NCBI GenBank assembly: GCA_963514095.1
Contig: OY741282.1
Span: forward strand, 16,866,849 to 16,930,848
Direction of reading: 5' to 3'
Source of the DNA: Eutrigla gurnardus
Lineage: Eukaryota > Chordata > Actinopteri > Perciformes > Triglidae
DNA length: 64,000 nucleotides
Each line of letters opens with the position of its first letter. Position 1 is the first letter of the stretch. The notes below the pieces were generated by a model. It was not told where the DNA came from. It searched no databases and saw only the letters and a list, made by a program, of their open reading frames with translations. Position numbers and translations under genes: made by a program. Shown here piece after piece: positions 1 to 12,260 of this stretch.

Positions 1-1
1 A

Positions 2-1206
2 GTGTTGGCATTGACCGCATCAGCAGAATTGCACTCAATTGCGGTAGTAAAGAAACAGCTGCACTTGGACTCTGCCACTACAATCACTGTGAGCCCCAAT
101 AGGACCAGCATCCGGCTTGGCCTGAGACGAGTCGCCACTGATTCCCTGGACTGTCTGGACTGGATTGTGGGGGAAGTCAAGGAGAAGGGCCTGAGCATGT
201 CACCGGTCATCATATATTGCCGGACATTAAAAGTAGTTGGGCGAGTGTTCTGCCACCTAAAGGCTGAACTTGAAGAGGATGCCTGGGTAGCTGGAGAACA
301 ACATACAAGTGACAACTTAATAATAGGAATGTTTCACAGCCAGACACTCCCTGACAACAAAAGCAGAGTGCTCTCTTCCTTCTCTGGAGATGGCAGTTGC
401 AGAGTTGTTGTAGCCACAACTGCTCTTGGGTTGGGTGTGAACTTTCCCAATGTGTCTCATGTCGTCATGTATGGGCTACCGGATGATGTAGAAGCCATGC
501 TGCAGCAGGTTGGCAGGGCTGGCAGAGATGGCACACAGGCACATGCTGTTGTCTATGCAACCAAACCGCACCCACAGACGGATGAGGCAGTACGGACAGT
601 TATCAAACAAAGCATAAATGGCTGCTTTCGACATGCACTGTACTCTCACTTTGAAAATACTACAAAAAGAGTGGAACCTGGACATCATTGTTGCACATAC
701 TGTCACTCTGTCTGTAAGTGTAACTCTGCAGGTTGTACAGTGCCACTACCCAACTACGAAGAGTTACAAGACATTTCTTCATCTCATCTATGTAGGAAAG
801 TTACCTCGGAGGACAAAGAGCTAATTAGAGATCTGTTGCAGAAATACAGGGAAAGTCTGGTTGCAGAAAACGCCCACGGTGCACTAGTGCCACAGCTGGC
901 ACAGGTTTTAGCTCGGAGCTGATTGATGCTGTTGTTGAACATTGCAGTGCAATCTACGATCTCAAATACATCATGCATAATCTCCCTGTGTTCAAAAAAC
1001 AACATGGGCAAGAAATTCTTCGCATAATGTATGAGGTATTTCGGGACTTTGAGTTCTGTGAGTCTGCTGAGCATCCTGATGACACCTTCATGCCAGACAT
1101 GGATTTCACGGGCTACTTTGATGGGGAGGAGGGGGAGCATGAAGACATGCTATCAGCATGTAGCAGCTCTGAATCTGGTTTTTCTTTGCTGAAGAGCTCA
1201 GAGTAA
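2..1206 (+). pseudogene. RecQ-like superfamily-2 helicase, 3' part, frameshifted
   Basis: The 5' part lies outside the window. The visible reading frame holds the second RecA-like helicase lobe: a motif IV-like VIIYCRT, motif V ATTALGLGVN and motif VI QQVGRAGRDG, the arginine-finger motif of RecQ-type DNA helicases. A Cys/His cluster (HHCCTYCHSVCKC) follows where RecQ proteins carry a zinc-binding module. The frame stops at 920-922, but coding-like sequence resumes in another frame from about 907 (beginning FSSELIDAVVEHC) and runs to the stop at 1204-1206. The break sits at the T run at 906-909, so a one-base loss there, or an assembly error, would explain it. AATAAA lies near 1271. RecQ-like ORFs of this kind are often repetitive in fish genomes, so I infer a mobile-element origin, not the cellular recq/blm/wrn gene. 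Confidence 0.6.
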
Positions 1207-1491
1207 ATATTGGCATACATTATGTTAACTGCTGAAACATTGTTCATAATTGTAAATACTCTGCATTGATAATAAAAATCTTTAGTTTTACTACTGTGCC
1301 CTGTGTTGAAATTACTCAATGAGTTTCCTCGGTGCCAATCAACATAGTTTTAATATAGACAACATACAATAATACCAGAATAACAATCTTTTTAAATAAC
1401 ATTGCTGTTAAGATAAACAAATTCAAAGAACTATTTACAGTTAGTGTCCATCCTACACTGTGATGTTTAAATTGGTACTTTACGGCATTCT

Positions 1492-1989
1492 TTAATTTTG
1501 GCCCTCTTCCAATTCCACAGCTCTCTGGAACTGAGCTTTGACAAGAGGTTTCTCTTGAAGCCAGGGACTGGTGAAGATGTTGTTTAGTGCCATCTCAGTA
1601 TCAGTTGTGTCCTCTGGTTGATCCTGAGTAATGCCCGACACTGTTCCAATGTGCAGGAAGTGTTCATTTTGCTGCTTCAACTGGAGGAGACGAGTCGCAC
1701 ATGTGTTTGCTAATTCTTTTTGTTTTCCTATTGCACTTTTGTGAGAGGTGGTGATTGACATTTTGGACAGCCTGTTGAACACTGCCTTCTTTGCCCCACC
1801 ATATGAAAGGATGCTATTAACATAGTGGGCAAATGCAGACAAACGGTTCTGTCTACCTCTGAGGGCGATGGCAGCTGCAGCACAGGTGGTGAGCTGGGAC
1901 TGGTTGGTAATAGTGTTGAACACAGACAGCAAGAATGGAGAGAGGCGTTGGAGATCTGCCTCTAATGCAGAAAATGAGAGTTGAGTCTG
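1492..1989 (-). pseudogene. Unrecognised protein fragment, convergent with the helicase, cut by a MITE
   Basis: An open frame on the minus strand runs without a stop from the MITE boundary at 1989 to a stop near 1492, about 165 residues. It has no start of its own, because the upstream side is interrupted by the element at 1990-2684. The peptide has protein-like composition: an Ala-rich helix (TTCAAAAIALRGRQNRL), a basic stretch around KKAVFNRLSKM, and a helical KQKELANTCATRLLQLKQQNE. I cannot assign a family. Its convergent arrangement with the helicase, with 3' ends under 300 bp apart, suggests both come from one two-gene mobile element. That link is inference. Confidence 0.4.
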
Positions 1990-2684
1990 AGCTGCGTTTC
2001 AATAACGGTTTGAGTCGCCCTCGCTCACTTGCCCTAAGCACTTGCCCTCGGGGGAATCCCTGCCGCCATCTTAAGGGCTGTTCCAATTCCCTGAACAGCT
2101 GAAGTGAACTCCGTGAGATCGACCCTTGAGGGCTGAGTGATCGAGTGAACAACGATAGTCACTTCAGAGCTGTATATCACCCACAATGCATTGCAGTGGT
2201 GCACGAAAAATATGTCCATGCGGTGTCGATAATGAACCTCAAACGCCATTGTCTGCTGTCTATTCATCACCAAGGAAGAAGAAGAAAGAAGAAAGTAGAA
2301 AATTAATTATATTTAATTCATTTTCTTAAATTGTGCAATTAGACTGTCTGTTGCAGAGTTATGGCAGAGCCCAACGTTTACAAGTGTAAGTATATAAGCC
2401 GATGTATTGCCATCAAGCGTAGAATACGTCTTTGTCTCAATGAAATGAGTCTCCACATATTCTGTGTAATTTGGAATAGGCAGTATAGCGCTACTCCAAC
2501 AACGTGTGGTTGATCCATGATTGTCTGGGCTGTTAGTGAACGAGGGCAGGTGTGTTCCATTTACCTCTTTCACTCCCCCTCCGCCCTCTTTCCCTCCGCC
2601 CTCCAAGGGGCCTCCGTGTGACGTCATAGCAAGGGCTGAGGGCGAGTGAGCGAGGGCGACTCAAACCGTTATTGAAACGCAGCT
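1990..2684. mobile_element. Harbinger-like MITE with ~45-bp terminal inverted repeats
   Basis: The left end begins agctgcgtttcaataacgg and continues tttgagtcgccctcgctcac; the right end is its reverse complement, ending ccgttattgaaacgcagct. Both ends are flanked by the trinucleotide ctg (1987-1989 and 2685-2687), a candidate 3-bp target-site duplication as expected for PIF/Harbinger elements. The 695-bp interior has no convincing transposase, so it is non-autonomous. It has landed inside the minus-strand ORF at 1492-1989. Confidence 0.75.
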
Positions 2685-2687
2685 CTG

Positions 2688-3704
2688 GTTTCCTGTTTTC
2701 CTGTCTAGAGATTTCGCGTCGCTCTGCAAAGTACGTCACCCGGAAAGTTGCTCTGATTGGTTGTAGGACTATCCAATTGCGTACGGAGTCATTTGAACGA
2801 TGCCCATTGATCCCGCCTCTTGAGCAGTAGAAACAAAGCGCAGCTTCCCCAGACTAATGTTCAATCTTAAAAGATTGACCTTAGTATGGTGAAAACCAGA
2901 CTAGGTGCGCAAGGCTGCACGGGTCGAAACTTGCACTGCGCCGGCTGCGCCACCCTGCGCCGCCCTGCGCTGGTCTACGAAACTAGGGCCCATACAGTGC
3001 ATGACTGCACTGTATATGAAAAAAAAAATCCAAATGCATCTCTGGTATTGTTCAGGGGGCCGGGCCAAATGTGGAGGCGGGCCGTATCGCCCGCGGGCCG
3101 TATCCGGCCCGCGGGCCGGATCCGCACTCAGTGGGCCGCTACTTATAACGCGGGCCGCTACTTATAACGCCATTATTCCCATCACTGTCTATATCTAGGT
3201 TTGTCTCTGGGAAACATGGGAGGAACTGTGCTGTGTGCCTGAAGAGGATGAGGATGGCAGGTTTTCTTCTCATTAACTAATGCATGTGTGGATTATTTGA
3301 CTAAAGATGTGTTTCTAAAACACTCCTCCTACAGTTGATGCTGATCAGAGTCAGTCCAACTACTTTAAAACATGCCTGGATAAAAGTGATACGTTTACAT
3401 TCCAGTGTGTTCATTTCCAGGGAGTGGAGTGTGTTCATGCATGTTAGCATGTCTGGCTGCAGGCTGACAGCTTACTGATGGCTGAGTTTTGTTGTTTTGG
3501 TTTCCTGTTTTATTTTGTAGTCCTTCTGTCTTGTGTTGTCATGTGCTTTGCTTCCTGTCTTGGTTTCACTACTTTTCTGTCTCCCAGCTGTGTCTCATTG
3601 TCTCGTCAGCCTTGCCTCTCGTTCTCCCCAATCACCATAGCCTGCCCTTGTGTTTCCACACCTGTCTGTCGTTGAACCTAATCCACCCTTATGTATTTAG
3701 TCTG
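2688..3704. other. Non-coding, GC-rich self-complementary patch, no gene seen
   Basis: Around 2840-2890 there is a short palindromic stretch (caatcttaaaagattg). At 3055-3170 a dense GC block repeats ggccgta and gggccgctacttataacgc, with overlapping self-complementary cccgcgggccg and ggcccgcgggcc cores. Small ORFs here are low-complexity and not credible. The block resembles degraded transposon DNA but I cannot name the family. Confidence 0.4.
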
Positions 3705-4470
3705 AAGCTGTGTCCCAATTCAGGGTCTGCAGCCTTCGGAGGACCCAGCCTACGTGGTCTACGGAGGCGACATCTTCAGAGACTCCTCCGAAGGCTGGGT
3801 CAACCGCGGTAAATGGGACGGTCTAACCTACGGAACATTTCCTGATTGCGTCGTGTGAACGAATGTGTACGAACCCTGTAAATAACCCTGACTTAATTCA
3901 ATATTTTATTCTTGCCTCTCTTTTAAACATTTTAGTGACATGGCATCCGTCGATTGCATCAGCCCTGCAAACCCCGATGATGGACAATGTGGTGGACAGT
4001 GGAGACATGCATCCCACACCCCCCACCTTCCAGATGATGTCCCACTCAGAGCCAGAAGAGTCCAGGGTCCTTAGCATCCCATCCAGTCCAGCAGCACCAC
4101 CAGGGACTCCTGCTCAGTCAATACTGTATAAATGTTCTCTGTTAATAGTTATTTCTGCTGATCTTTTGTAAATAGTTCTACATGTTAAGAACGCCCACTT
4201 GTCAATAGTTATTGTAACTTTGTAAATATTTGTTAATTACACAAAAAATAAATTATTTTCTTTTCACTGAAAAGCAGTTCAAAAGTTGACTTTAGTTGTA
4301 AATAAGAAATGGAACAGATAATGTTACAAGGTTATAATATTTTAATTTAACTATTTACAATATTTGGAACAGAAAATGGAACAGTACAATATTTTTAATT
4401 AACAATTTAAATTACAAATAAACACAGAACTTAATCGAACAGAAAAAAACATCCACCACCACCCAAAAAA
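3705..4470. mobile_element. Degraded DNA-transposon sequence
   Basis: From about 3710 the sequence begins tgtgtcccaattcagggtct and contains an internal inverted pair (cttcggaggacccagcc and ggctgggtc reading back), a pattern common at ends of fish DNA transposons. A matching opposite end was not found, so the boundaries are open. A plus-strand ORF at 3863-4171 rich in Pro, Ser and Met may be a coding remnant, with AATAAA near 4246. Class assignment depends on the neighbouring SANT-like remnant. Confidence 0.35.
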
Positions 4471-4471
4471 T

Positions 4472-4740
4472 TCAACGCCTCTCAACCATTCTCTCCAATA
4501 AACTAAAAGGTCTCTCCATCCTCTCTCTTTCTCTCCTTTCCTCGCTCTCCCTCTGTAACTTCATGTCCTCCCTGATCAAATCCAGCAAGTCATCCGTTTT
4601 CCTCTTTCTTGCTGCTGTCGGTGGCCCTGTGCTCTTGGCCTCAACAGGTGGTCGTTCTCATCCCGGACCCGGAGTTTGATCAAATCCTCAGTCTGCTCCT
4701 TGCTCTCTACAACAAAACGACATGTAAAGCACATTTCCTG
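4472..4740 (-). pseudogene. myb/SANT-like accessory protein remnant of a PIF/Harbinger element
   Basis: Reading the minus strand into the stop at 4472-4474 gives a charged C-terminal helix (TAARKRKTDDLLDLI, then an Arg/Glu-rich stretch ending LLERMVERR). Upstream, in a different frame, is KEQTEDLIKLRVRDEN. This resembles the start of the myb/SANT-like domain in the second protein of PIF/Harbinger transposons (pattern W-x-x-x-x-T-x-x-LI-x-LR). The domain is cut short and the two pieces are out of frame, so the copy is broken or has lost an intron or segment. Family assignment is by motif memory only. Confidence 0.4.
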
Positions 4741-4749
4741 TTATGTCAA

Positions 4750-7700
4750 CATGCAAAATGATTGTACGATCTAATAACGATATTAACAATTATAATGATC
4801 CTAAGGTTAGCTCTGTATTCAATCCAAACGTTTACCGTTTTACAGCCTAGAAATACAGCGGGGCTCACAACCCATCGTTAACGTTATACAGTATATACAT
4901 AAATATATATAGGTGAATAAGCCACAAAAAAGGAGTTAATGTGCCTGTTTGAAAATATATAATAATTTAATGACCTGTCCCAAACAGACAGTAATGTAAA
5001 AATAAAAGAGTGTTTAAATAATTTGTCTGCGTTTTGTTTTTGATATTCTTGCACCAGAATGAGAATTGTATTGATTTATTTCTGAAAAGATGTACCGATA
5101 TACATCGCAAGTAAACAGCCATAACTTGGCGCAATGTCAACGTAGGAAAAAAACAATGCGCATGTCCGCAGCTGGAGCTACCATCTGATTGGCTCTTTGC
5201 CAAGCGCGTTACCGTCATTTGCCCGATAGTTGCAATACATCACGTTCAAGTGCTCTGTGTTTTGAAAAAAATAATGGCGTCAGGTTATGTAAAAACTGAC
5301 TATAGTCCATTCGTTATGGTGCTATATCAAGTTAAATGTACATAGATTACAGATTTAATCAATGTTCAAAAGCAACAGCTAATACTTGACTAAATCTGTC
5401 CACTTCTCCGCCATGTTGAACACTTCTTGTCATCCCAAACTCGGGAACTCGTTGTATCAAAGTTTTCTCCCGAGTTTCCCCCACGTTCATCTGCAATTTC
5501 CGAGTAGGCAACTCTATTTTCCCATAATCCCGATATCACGTGAAGGCAGCATTAGCGTTCTTCTAGAAGGGTATGCTAGCTGATCACCGTTTAGCAGAGT
5601 ATGCTAGCTGTGCTCACCGTCAACATATGGATTTTATTTTACAACAAGCGTTTGTAAGTCAGCCCTGTATAGAAAAACTACAAATTAAATCCTTCGTAGC
5701 ACACCAGCCGGGGTGTATTGTTATAAACTAAACCGCTGGTAAAAAAAAAAACTCGACACAAATACCCGGATGACCGACGGCAGACACAAGCGGGAACTTG
5801 AGCAGGAGAACAGGTATGAGCCGGTCTAAAAGTGTGTTTAAAAACTCTCTTATTTTCTGTGTTAGCATCTGTCCAAAGTCACGTTAGTCACAAGGCGGTA
5901 TGTTCATCCAGTGGGGGCATCTAGTTTCCATTTTACATGGAGATAAAACAATTATTATTAGATGTAGACACTCTGAATTACACAGACAAATGCAGAGTAA
6001 TCAGCTGAAGAATGCAGTGTATTTTTGACTGAATTTGAACAGATTTGCTGATATATCTGAGTTGGCTAGCTTGTTATTATCAATGTATATGTGTAGTGGT
6101 GTATCCCTGTATCTCACTATGTGATTTCATACTTTCCATGATATGTTGCCCAGCCCCTACTTTGCAGGTATGCATTCATATAGTTTCGGATAAACAAACA
6201 TTTTGACCTTTATCACAGCTTTTTACTCTGGGTTTTACCACTGTCTACCAAAATGTAATCACAATCAATGATTGTTGATGGATTTTAATGGAACCAAAAC
6301 CTTATTGTGGCACTAGCAGAAAAGTCAGCATCCATCCTCTTGGACCCATGAATGTCATGTCGGTTTTACTGATTAAGTGGAGAAGTTTACCTGCTGGTTT
6401 CTACATGGTCAAAGAAGTAAAGCTGTTGTAACTTTGGCAGAAAATAGTGTGTTTATATAGGAAATATGACCTTTTTTTTATTGCATACTGATGGCCTTCA
6501 AATGAACGGCAAATCACACACAAAGCAACAACTTCCCTTCTTACAAAAAAAGAAAAGATCTTAATTCAATTCCCCCCGAGTGTAATGTTGTCCTGAGTCA
6601 GCACAGCTGGTGTGTCTGCAATTTGTCTGTGCTAGTGAGAGGTGCGTCTGCTGTGACCTTATTACCCATCTGTTTCCCAGTGAGCGGTGTGGTGCTAAGG
6701 CAGAATTTAACCTGCAGTCAGCAGCCCTGCAGCTGACAGAGAGGGGGGGTTCACAAGAGCCCCTCGGCAGATATAAATACCATACCCATCTATCAATATT
6801 ACAAGTACACCACCTTTAGAACGGCCGAAGCAGATTAACACGATCTCAAGAATTAGTTTCACATGTTTTTGTGTAGCTGAATTAAACCTGAGTCTTACGG
6901 TTAATGCAGTTGCGACTTCAGGTATTTTATATTAAATCCTATTACAAAACAGTGTCGGCACAGGGTGTAGGGAGACTGGAGAGGACATCACTGTTACACA
7001 CATTACTGCTGTATCCAGACAAATAAGTGCTTGAGAAATGCATTAATCTGGTCTGATTTAGACCTCTTGGCTAAAAGAGCATTAAGTGGATCTGAAAGGT
7101 ACTTCTACCTCTCTGCTTTCATTGTTACTTCATCGACTTCATCGCCGTAAATGTGGTTAAAAGGAGAGTCGGGAAGAAAATACATAGACCAACCATGTTT
7201 TGAATTAATTGTAGCTTCCTTTCTGAAAACTGAACAAAATGAAATCCCTCCTGCGTCCGAATTAGCATATTGTACACAACTTTTTTTTCCTCATTCGATT
7301 CAATGGATTAGGATTGGAAACCTTATAAACAAGTAGCAGTCCTTCATACAAGCCAAGGCCTTACAATTCATGTAATATTCATGCAGCTGCAAACCTTTAC
7401 TGTATAATGATGAGGAGTGGCAGATCAATACTGTTGACATACTGTAACACTGGCTTTAGCTTTGACTCTCAAAGTGGCAACAGACCTGGTTATGAATATG
7501 TAATACTTTCTAATCCCACAGGAGGGCAGTCTGGTTGTTGCACTCGCATGCTGATGTTCTGCTGCACGAAGCAGCTTCAACAGAACATTGAGGATGAGTA
7601 GAGATCTCACACACACACACACGCATAGATCCTGTATAGCTGATGATGCATATCAATGTCTAGCTAATCGTTGTCGCCCTGTTGCTCCCAATCAGCTAAT

Positions 7701-9700
7701 TTGATCCATACAAATGGATGACAAACAATCCAGTATGTGCTCAAATTACTCCGATACTACATCTTCTAAAACCTGATCATATTGACGCGTGCTTCTCTTT
7801 GGGATTGAGATTTTTCAGTGACGACCAAATATGTGCAGCTGGCCTTAGTTTGCATCACAAACTTAAAAAAAAAAGAAACAAGAACTGCTCGTGTGTCACC
7901 GCTCTAACTAGGCCACCTAGGTTTGTTTCAACGCAGGTGCAACTCACCCAAAAAAATAAATAATGTTTTTGTGCAGTTTCAAAGAAGCACATGGGTATCT
8001 CCTAATTCAGCCAGTTTATCTCATAAATTTCAATAACAGAAATGTGGCTTGATGAAGTGAAGGGCAACTACATATTTACATAGTTATCTGCTTTATTATT
8101 GCTCTGAATGTTGTATAGAGAACACTTTAACAAAATCGGCCTTCCAGCACAGCCAAAGATCACGCATGAATGTTATATCTCCAATTGTTGATTCTCTACA
8201 ATCACCAAATTGTGAAAACGCTGAGTTGTGGTTTTAAAAGGGTGTGCTGCACTATTTCTTAGAGCAGTGTCTTCCTGCAGTCTCCGATTGTACTATTTTA
8301 CTTTTTCATAAATATCTCAAATCTGAAAAATCAACCCGAATTGAGCTTGCTTAACTGAGCATGTTGTTGTCTTTTAGATGTCAAAATGAAATTACACTAT
8401 CACCAAAGGAAATGCATCCAAATCATATATTTCTCTTTATCCCCCCATCACACTATATTGATCCTGACCGACAGAAGTGTAGCCCCCTCCCTCCCCAGTT
8501 TGACAGATTTGGCCCCTTGTTGACACTGTGGACTCTGACTGAATTGAAAGGGTCCGACAGTATAGTTTCACTTTTGTAATACACAGATTTAATTTATTAT
8601 TCTGAGTCGATATTTGTCATGCCTGCTGGAGAACAAAGCAGGTCTCTCCATCCTGAATTTTTAATTAGTCAAAGGAGGGTGTGACCTACATAGTCTCACT
8701 GAGGCAACACAGGAATGTGGCTGGTCACCTGATCCCTCCCCAGCCCCAACCTCCTCGTCCCGCTCCCCCCCTCTAAAATCAGAGGAGCTCATTTCATCTA
8801 GACAGTGAGTGGATGAGGGCCGCCGTGAAAACAAGGGCACTTGGGCGCGGGTCAGTGGATCGCTGAGGTAACGCACTGATGTGATCCGTGCCTGTGTTTG
8901 TTCTTGAATCCCGGCTGGCACCTTCTCTTCTCTTATTACAGGCCAGGACAGGCGGCGTGTGACCCATGTACCTCGGAGACACTTAAGACTCTGGTACAGT
9001 TTCAGTCGGTGACGTGATATGCACCTGTTTGCCTGCCCGCCAACCCACATTCAGGCTGTTGTGATATGTGCCAGATAGACGACTGGAAGGAGTTGAGGAC
9101 CCGTTGAAAGGCTTTAGGTCTGATATACGATTCTCGCGAGTGCCAGGATGTACAGTAACAGCCTGAGCAGGTTATGAGAAAACATTTACCGAATTTACCG
9201 CACTCAGTGCACTCTTAACAAGAGTACCGGTGTGTGATTGAACCGTCTCGATGGCATTAAATACACTACAGCCAGAAGGCAGTAAGCTCACCGGTTCTGA
9301 AAAGTGAAGCCAATGTGGATTAAGTACCTTAAACCTGAATTCTCTCTACTGGCCAATGAGGCGACTCCTCTGGTTGCATAATAAAATTACCCTTCTCACT
9401 AGATTGATTACCTCTTTAAACATTGTAATTATGTTTAAGATATGTTTTAAATCTTCTTCAATACAGCATGATGTTCCTTTAGTAAATTATGGTCCATTTA
9501 GAGTCAAATAGAACATAAAGCAGGGATGCTATCTTGTGATTGACAGGTCGCTACCAATGCAGTTTGCTATAAGATGAGTTTAAGACTTAGCTGTAAAGTT
9601 GACCTTGAACTATGAAGCTAACTTTGTTAACAGCTTCACACCAGAATCCAGATGTTTCCAGATCCAGTAATAACAGGGCTGTACGTTAACTTTTTCAGCA
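4750..9700. other. Intergenic region with no recognised gene
   Basis: AT-rich DNA with short uninformative ORFs. Minor items are a (CA)n tract at 7611-7622 and the twice-repeated agnntatgctagctg near 5570-5605. The stretch at 9535-9660 is a reverse-strand copy of a repeat also seen at about 36670-36790 (shared core gtgaagctg-taacaaagttagctt). If sv2c extends 5' of 15474, part of this region could be its intron, but I see no exon. Confidence 0.5.
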
Positions 9701-9764
9701 CATAGCACTAGTGCTACAGAGGCTGACCGTTTTTTAGCACAGGCATGTTTTAGTGTAGCACGTG

Positions 9765-9935
9765 CAGAGGTGGGTAGAGTAGCCAAAAATTGTACTCAAG
9801 TAAGAGTACTGTTACTTTAGAATAATATGACTCAAGTAAAAGTAAAAAGTATTGTCACCCTGTGTTACTTGAGTAAGAGTAAAAAGTAATGGGTGAAAAA
9901 ACTACTCAAGTACAGAGTAACTGCCGAGTAACCTC
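9765..9935 (+). mobile_element. End of a hAT-type repeat (cagaggtgggtag... family)
   Basis: The stretch starts cagaggtgggtagagtagcc and continues with repeated actcaagtaaaagtaa-type phrases. This is the familiar terminal sequence of a widespread fish hAT-derived repeat. The opposite terminus was not identified; the element may extend to about 10350. A further repeat end (cagggctgtacgttaac) lies just before it at about 9676. Confidence 0.55.
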
Positions 9936-10602
9936 CTTTATTAATCAGGTCAAATGATGTCAAATAATGCACGGAGAATTCCCTTAGACAACTGAAACAG
10001 TTTATAATAAACAATAATAAATAAATAACTCCACTTGTTTCGGGAGACACAAATGGCAACGCATAATGTAGCTGGTTTTTTTTTTTGGCCTGGAGTGTGA
10101 ACATTTCTTTTATGTGGGGCCAGGGGTGTTGTGCCTCCTCCTCTTCGGCTTCTTCGGAATTGCATGCCGTCTCCATCGTTTTGTTTCTGCGCTCTTTTCC
10201 GCCCTTTTTGCCGCGGGGAATGTGTGTGCGGTCATGTGATGGCTTAGGCTTTGCCTGATTGGTGAAACGGAGTTAGACGTCGCTAGGATTCAATTTCAAT
10301 GTACGCACAGAAACGGCAAAATACAACAACAAATGGAAAAATACTTTTTTAAGACAAAATCGAATGTTTTCAGTATCAGTGAAATCAGTAGCGTATATCA
10401 TGGTGATCGGCCCGGTGCAAATATTTTTTTTGTGCCCTCCATCCGCGCCCTAAACACAAGCGCACGCTTGTGAGCACTCCACGCAAGCACGCACACACAC
10501 AGTGGGTACAGGATTCCGGCTGACGGCGCCACTGGCTCTGGTCCCCACATAAACAAATCAGACCATGCAGCAGACGGATCGATAAAAAAAAAAGTAGCGA
10601 GC

Positions 10603-11964
10603 ATGCAAAGGCATGTTTCCATTTTGGAGAGAACGACCGAAAGCTGCGAAAAGCTGGCTTCGCTCGGTGACGAAGTCCAGGTCGTAAAAAAACTTAAAGA
10701 CTTCACAAAAATGCTGGAGAGTTTTGGTGAAGCGGAAGCCAAATACACAGCTGTGACACAAGAGAATGAGGAGCTCGAAGAGAAAATTGAGTTCCTGTCT
10801 CTTGAAAACCAATTAGCCACTGTGCAGGAGGATGCATGCACTGCAATGCAACAGGAGACATATGCATTGGTCCAGAAAAATGAGACCCTGCAAAATAAAT
10901 TCAAAGAGCTCAAGGAGAGCCAGCAGAATATCATCACTTTGGCTGAAACACGCAACTTTACCAGAGCTGAGAAAAGGGCCGTTCAGTGGAAGAATGAAGT
11001 CTTGCGACACCAAATTCAGGAGTGGTATGACCTGGTGATGACTGAAAATGAGCGGGTGGGAAACAATGACACATGGCCACCAGCACACACAGCCTTGATC
11101 CTTGAAAGACGTGCCCTGCTGCAGGAATTACAGGATCTCAGCGAAGAATACCAGCATGTAAAGACCTCTGATTTGTTCGAGGAGGAGACACTGGTCTACA
11201 TGAAGGCTCTGGAGGTTGGAAACCACATGTTGAAATTGAAAATTCATACCGTCAATGAACAGCTCAGCCTCAGAAAACATTTTAAGGACAATTACCCTGA
11301 CAATTACCCGGAAGCCTTAGAGGTCTTGACGGCTCAGCGGAGTAGCCTGCTCAAAAGTCACTGCCGCGCCCTTGGCAAGCTTGGAATGGAACAAGACTGG
11401 CAGCAGAAGCACAGTGCACTGAAGGAGCATACAGACGCCTTGAAGCTTCAGAACAGCACAGTGACTGGAGAAATCCAGACTCTGAAAGACAGACTGGTAG
11501 CTCTCAATGAGTTAAAGGTCAATTATACATCCATGCAGGGTGACAAAAAAACTCTCACCAGTCAGAATAAGTCTCTGCAAAAAGAACTTCAGGAGCTGAT
11601 GAAAATGCTCTCGAAAGAAAAAACTGTGCAGGACTTAAGCAAAGGCATGAAGCAAGAGATTGAAGCCCTGAGCCAAGATAACGGCCGTCTTCAAGCTAGG
11701 GTTCAGACGTTCTGCAACCTGCTCCAGGGTGAAGAAGGTCCGGCCGACATCTTGGAATCTCTGAAAGCAGAGAAGGCCGCCGTCAAACGGGAGAATGCTT
11801 TGCTTCAAAAGGAACTCAAGAAGCTCAGCAAAAAAATGGACAAAGACAAACATCTGATGGCAAAATGTGAGGCAATGAGGGAGGAGAAAGACCGGCACTG
11901 CAGACAACTGGCCGTCCTCAAAAAAGAGATTTGTGTCAAAACAGTTTTGGAAACTGTGGTGTGA
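10603..11964 (+). CDS. Intronless 453-residue coiled-coil protein, family unknown
   Basis: One uninterrupted frame with ATG at 10603 and TGA at 11962-11964. Nearly the whole protein is rich in Glu, Lys, Leu and Gln with heptad spacing, for example ENEELEEKIEFLSLENQLA around residues 50-70 and LQKELKKLSKKMDKDK near the C-terminus. A break at about residues 140-155 carries NDTWPP, which would interrupt the helix. No signal peptide, membrane segment or enzymatic motif is visible. Being intronless, and lying between a hAT repeat and a LINE 3' fragment, it could be a retrocopy of a centrosomal or golgin-like gene, or a lineage-specific gene. The long intact frame and non-repetitive composition argue that it is, or recently was, coding. 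I cannot name a parent gene. Confidence 0.55.
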   Translation: MQRHVSILERTTESCEKLASLGDEVQVVKKLKDFTKMLESFGEAEAKYTAVTQENEELEEKIEFLSLENQLATVQEDACTAMQQETYALVQKNETLQNKFKELKESQQNIITLAETRNFTRAEKRAVQWKNEVLRHQIQEWYDLVMTENERVGNNDTWPPAHTALILERRALLQELQDLSEEYQHVKTSDLFEEETLVYMKALEVGNHMLKLKIHTVNEQLSLRKHFKDNYPDNYPEALEVLTAQRSSLLKSHCRALGKLGMEQDWQQKHSALKEHTDALKLQNSTVTGEIQTLKDRLVALNELKVNYTSMQGDKKTLTSQNKSLQKELQELMKMLSKEKTVQDLSKGMKQEIEALSQDNGRLQARVQTFCNLLQGEEGPADILESLKAEKAAVKRENALLQKELKKLSKKMDKDKHLMAKCEAMREEKDRHCRQLAVLKKEICVKTVLETVV

Positions 11965-11974
11965 CATGTTGGTG

Positions 11975-12066
11975 TCATACCTGGGGCGACAGAGCCTTTT
12001 CAATTGCTGCCCCCTCCCTCTGGAACTCACTACCCTCACTACGCACACAACCCGCACACATCCCCC
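11975..12066 (+). mobile_element. LINE (L2/CR1-type) C-terminal ORF2 fragment
   Basis: Translating the plus strand gives GDRAFSIAAPSLWNSLP, the highly conserved C-terminal signature of L2/CR1-type LINE reverse-transcriptase proteins. It begins about 10 bp after the stop of the coiled-coil ORF. Confidence 0.6.
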
Positions 12067-12089
12067 AATAATCCACTACATCTTTCATC

Positions 12090-12260
12090 AGTATATAGAT
12101 TAATTAATTCCTTGATGGGTTTTCTCCGGGCGCTCCGGTTTTCCCCACATCAATTAGATTTCTAAATTTGGCTATAAATTCCTAAAAAACATATAGATTA
12201 ATTAATTTGTTAACGGGTTTTCTCCGGGCGCTCCGGTTTTCCCCACATCAAAAAAACCTC
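12090..12260. repeat. Direct duplication of ~100 bp
   Basis: The phrase tatagattaattaatt..gggttttctccgggcgctc followed by cggttttccccacatca occurs twice, near 12095-12151 and 12191-12249. The ctccgggcgctccgg core is a common fish repeat sequence. Confidence 0.6.

Noticed and set aside
7055..7110. cctcttggctaaaagagcat resembling the 5' end of U2 snRNA
   Set aside because: Only a short partial match to the U2 start; the branch-site-pairing region and Sm site are absent.
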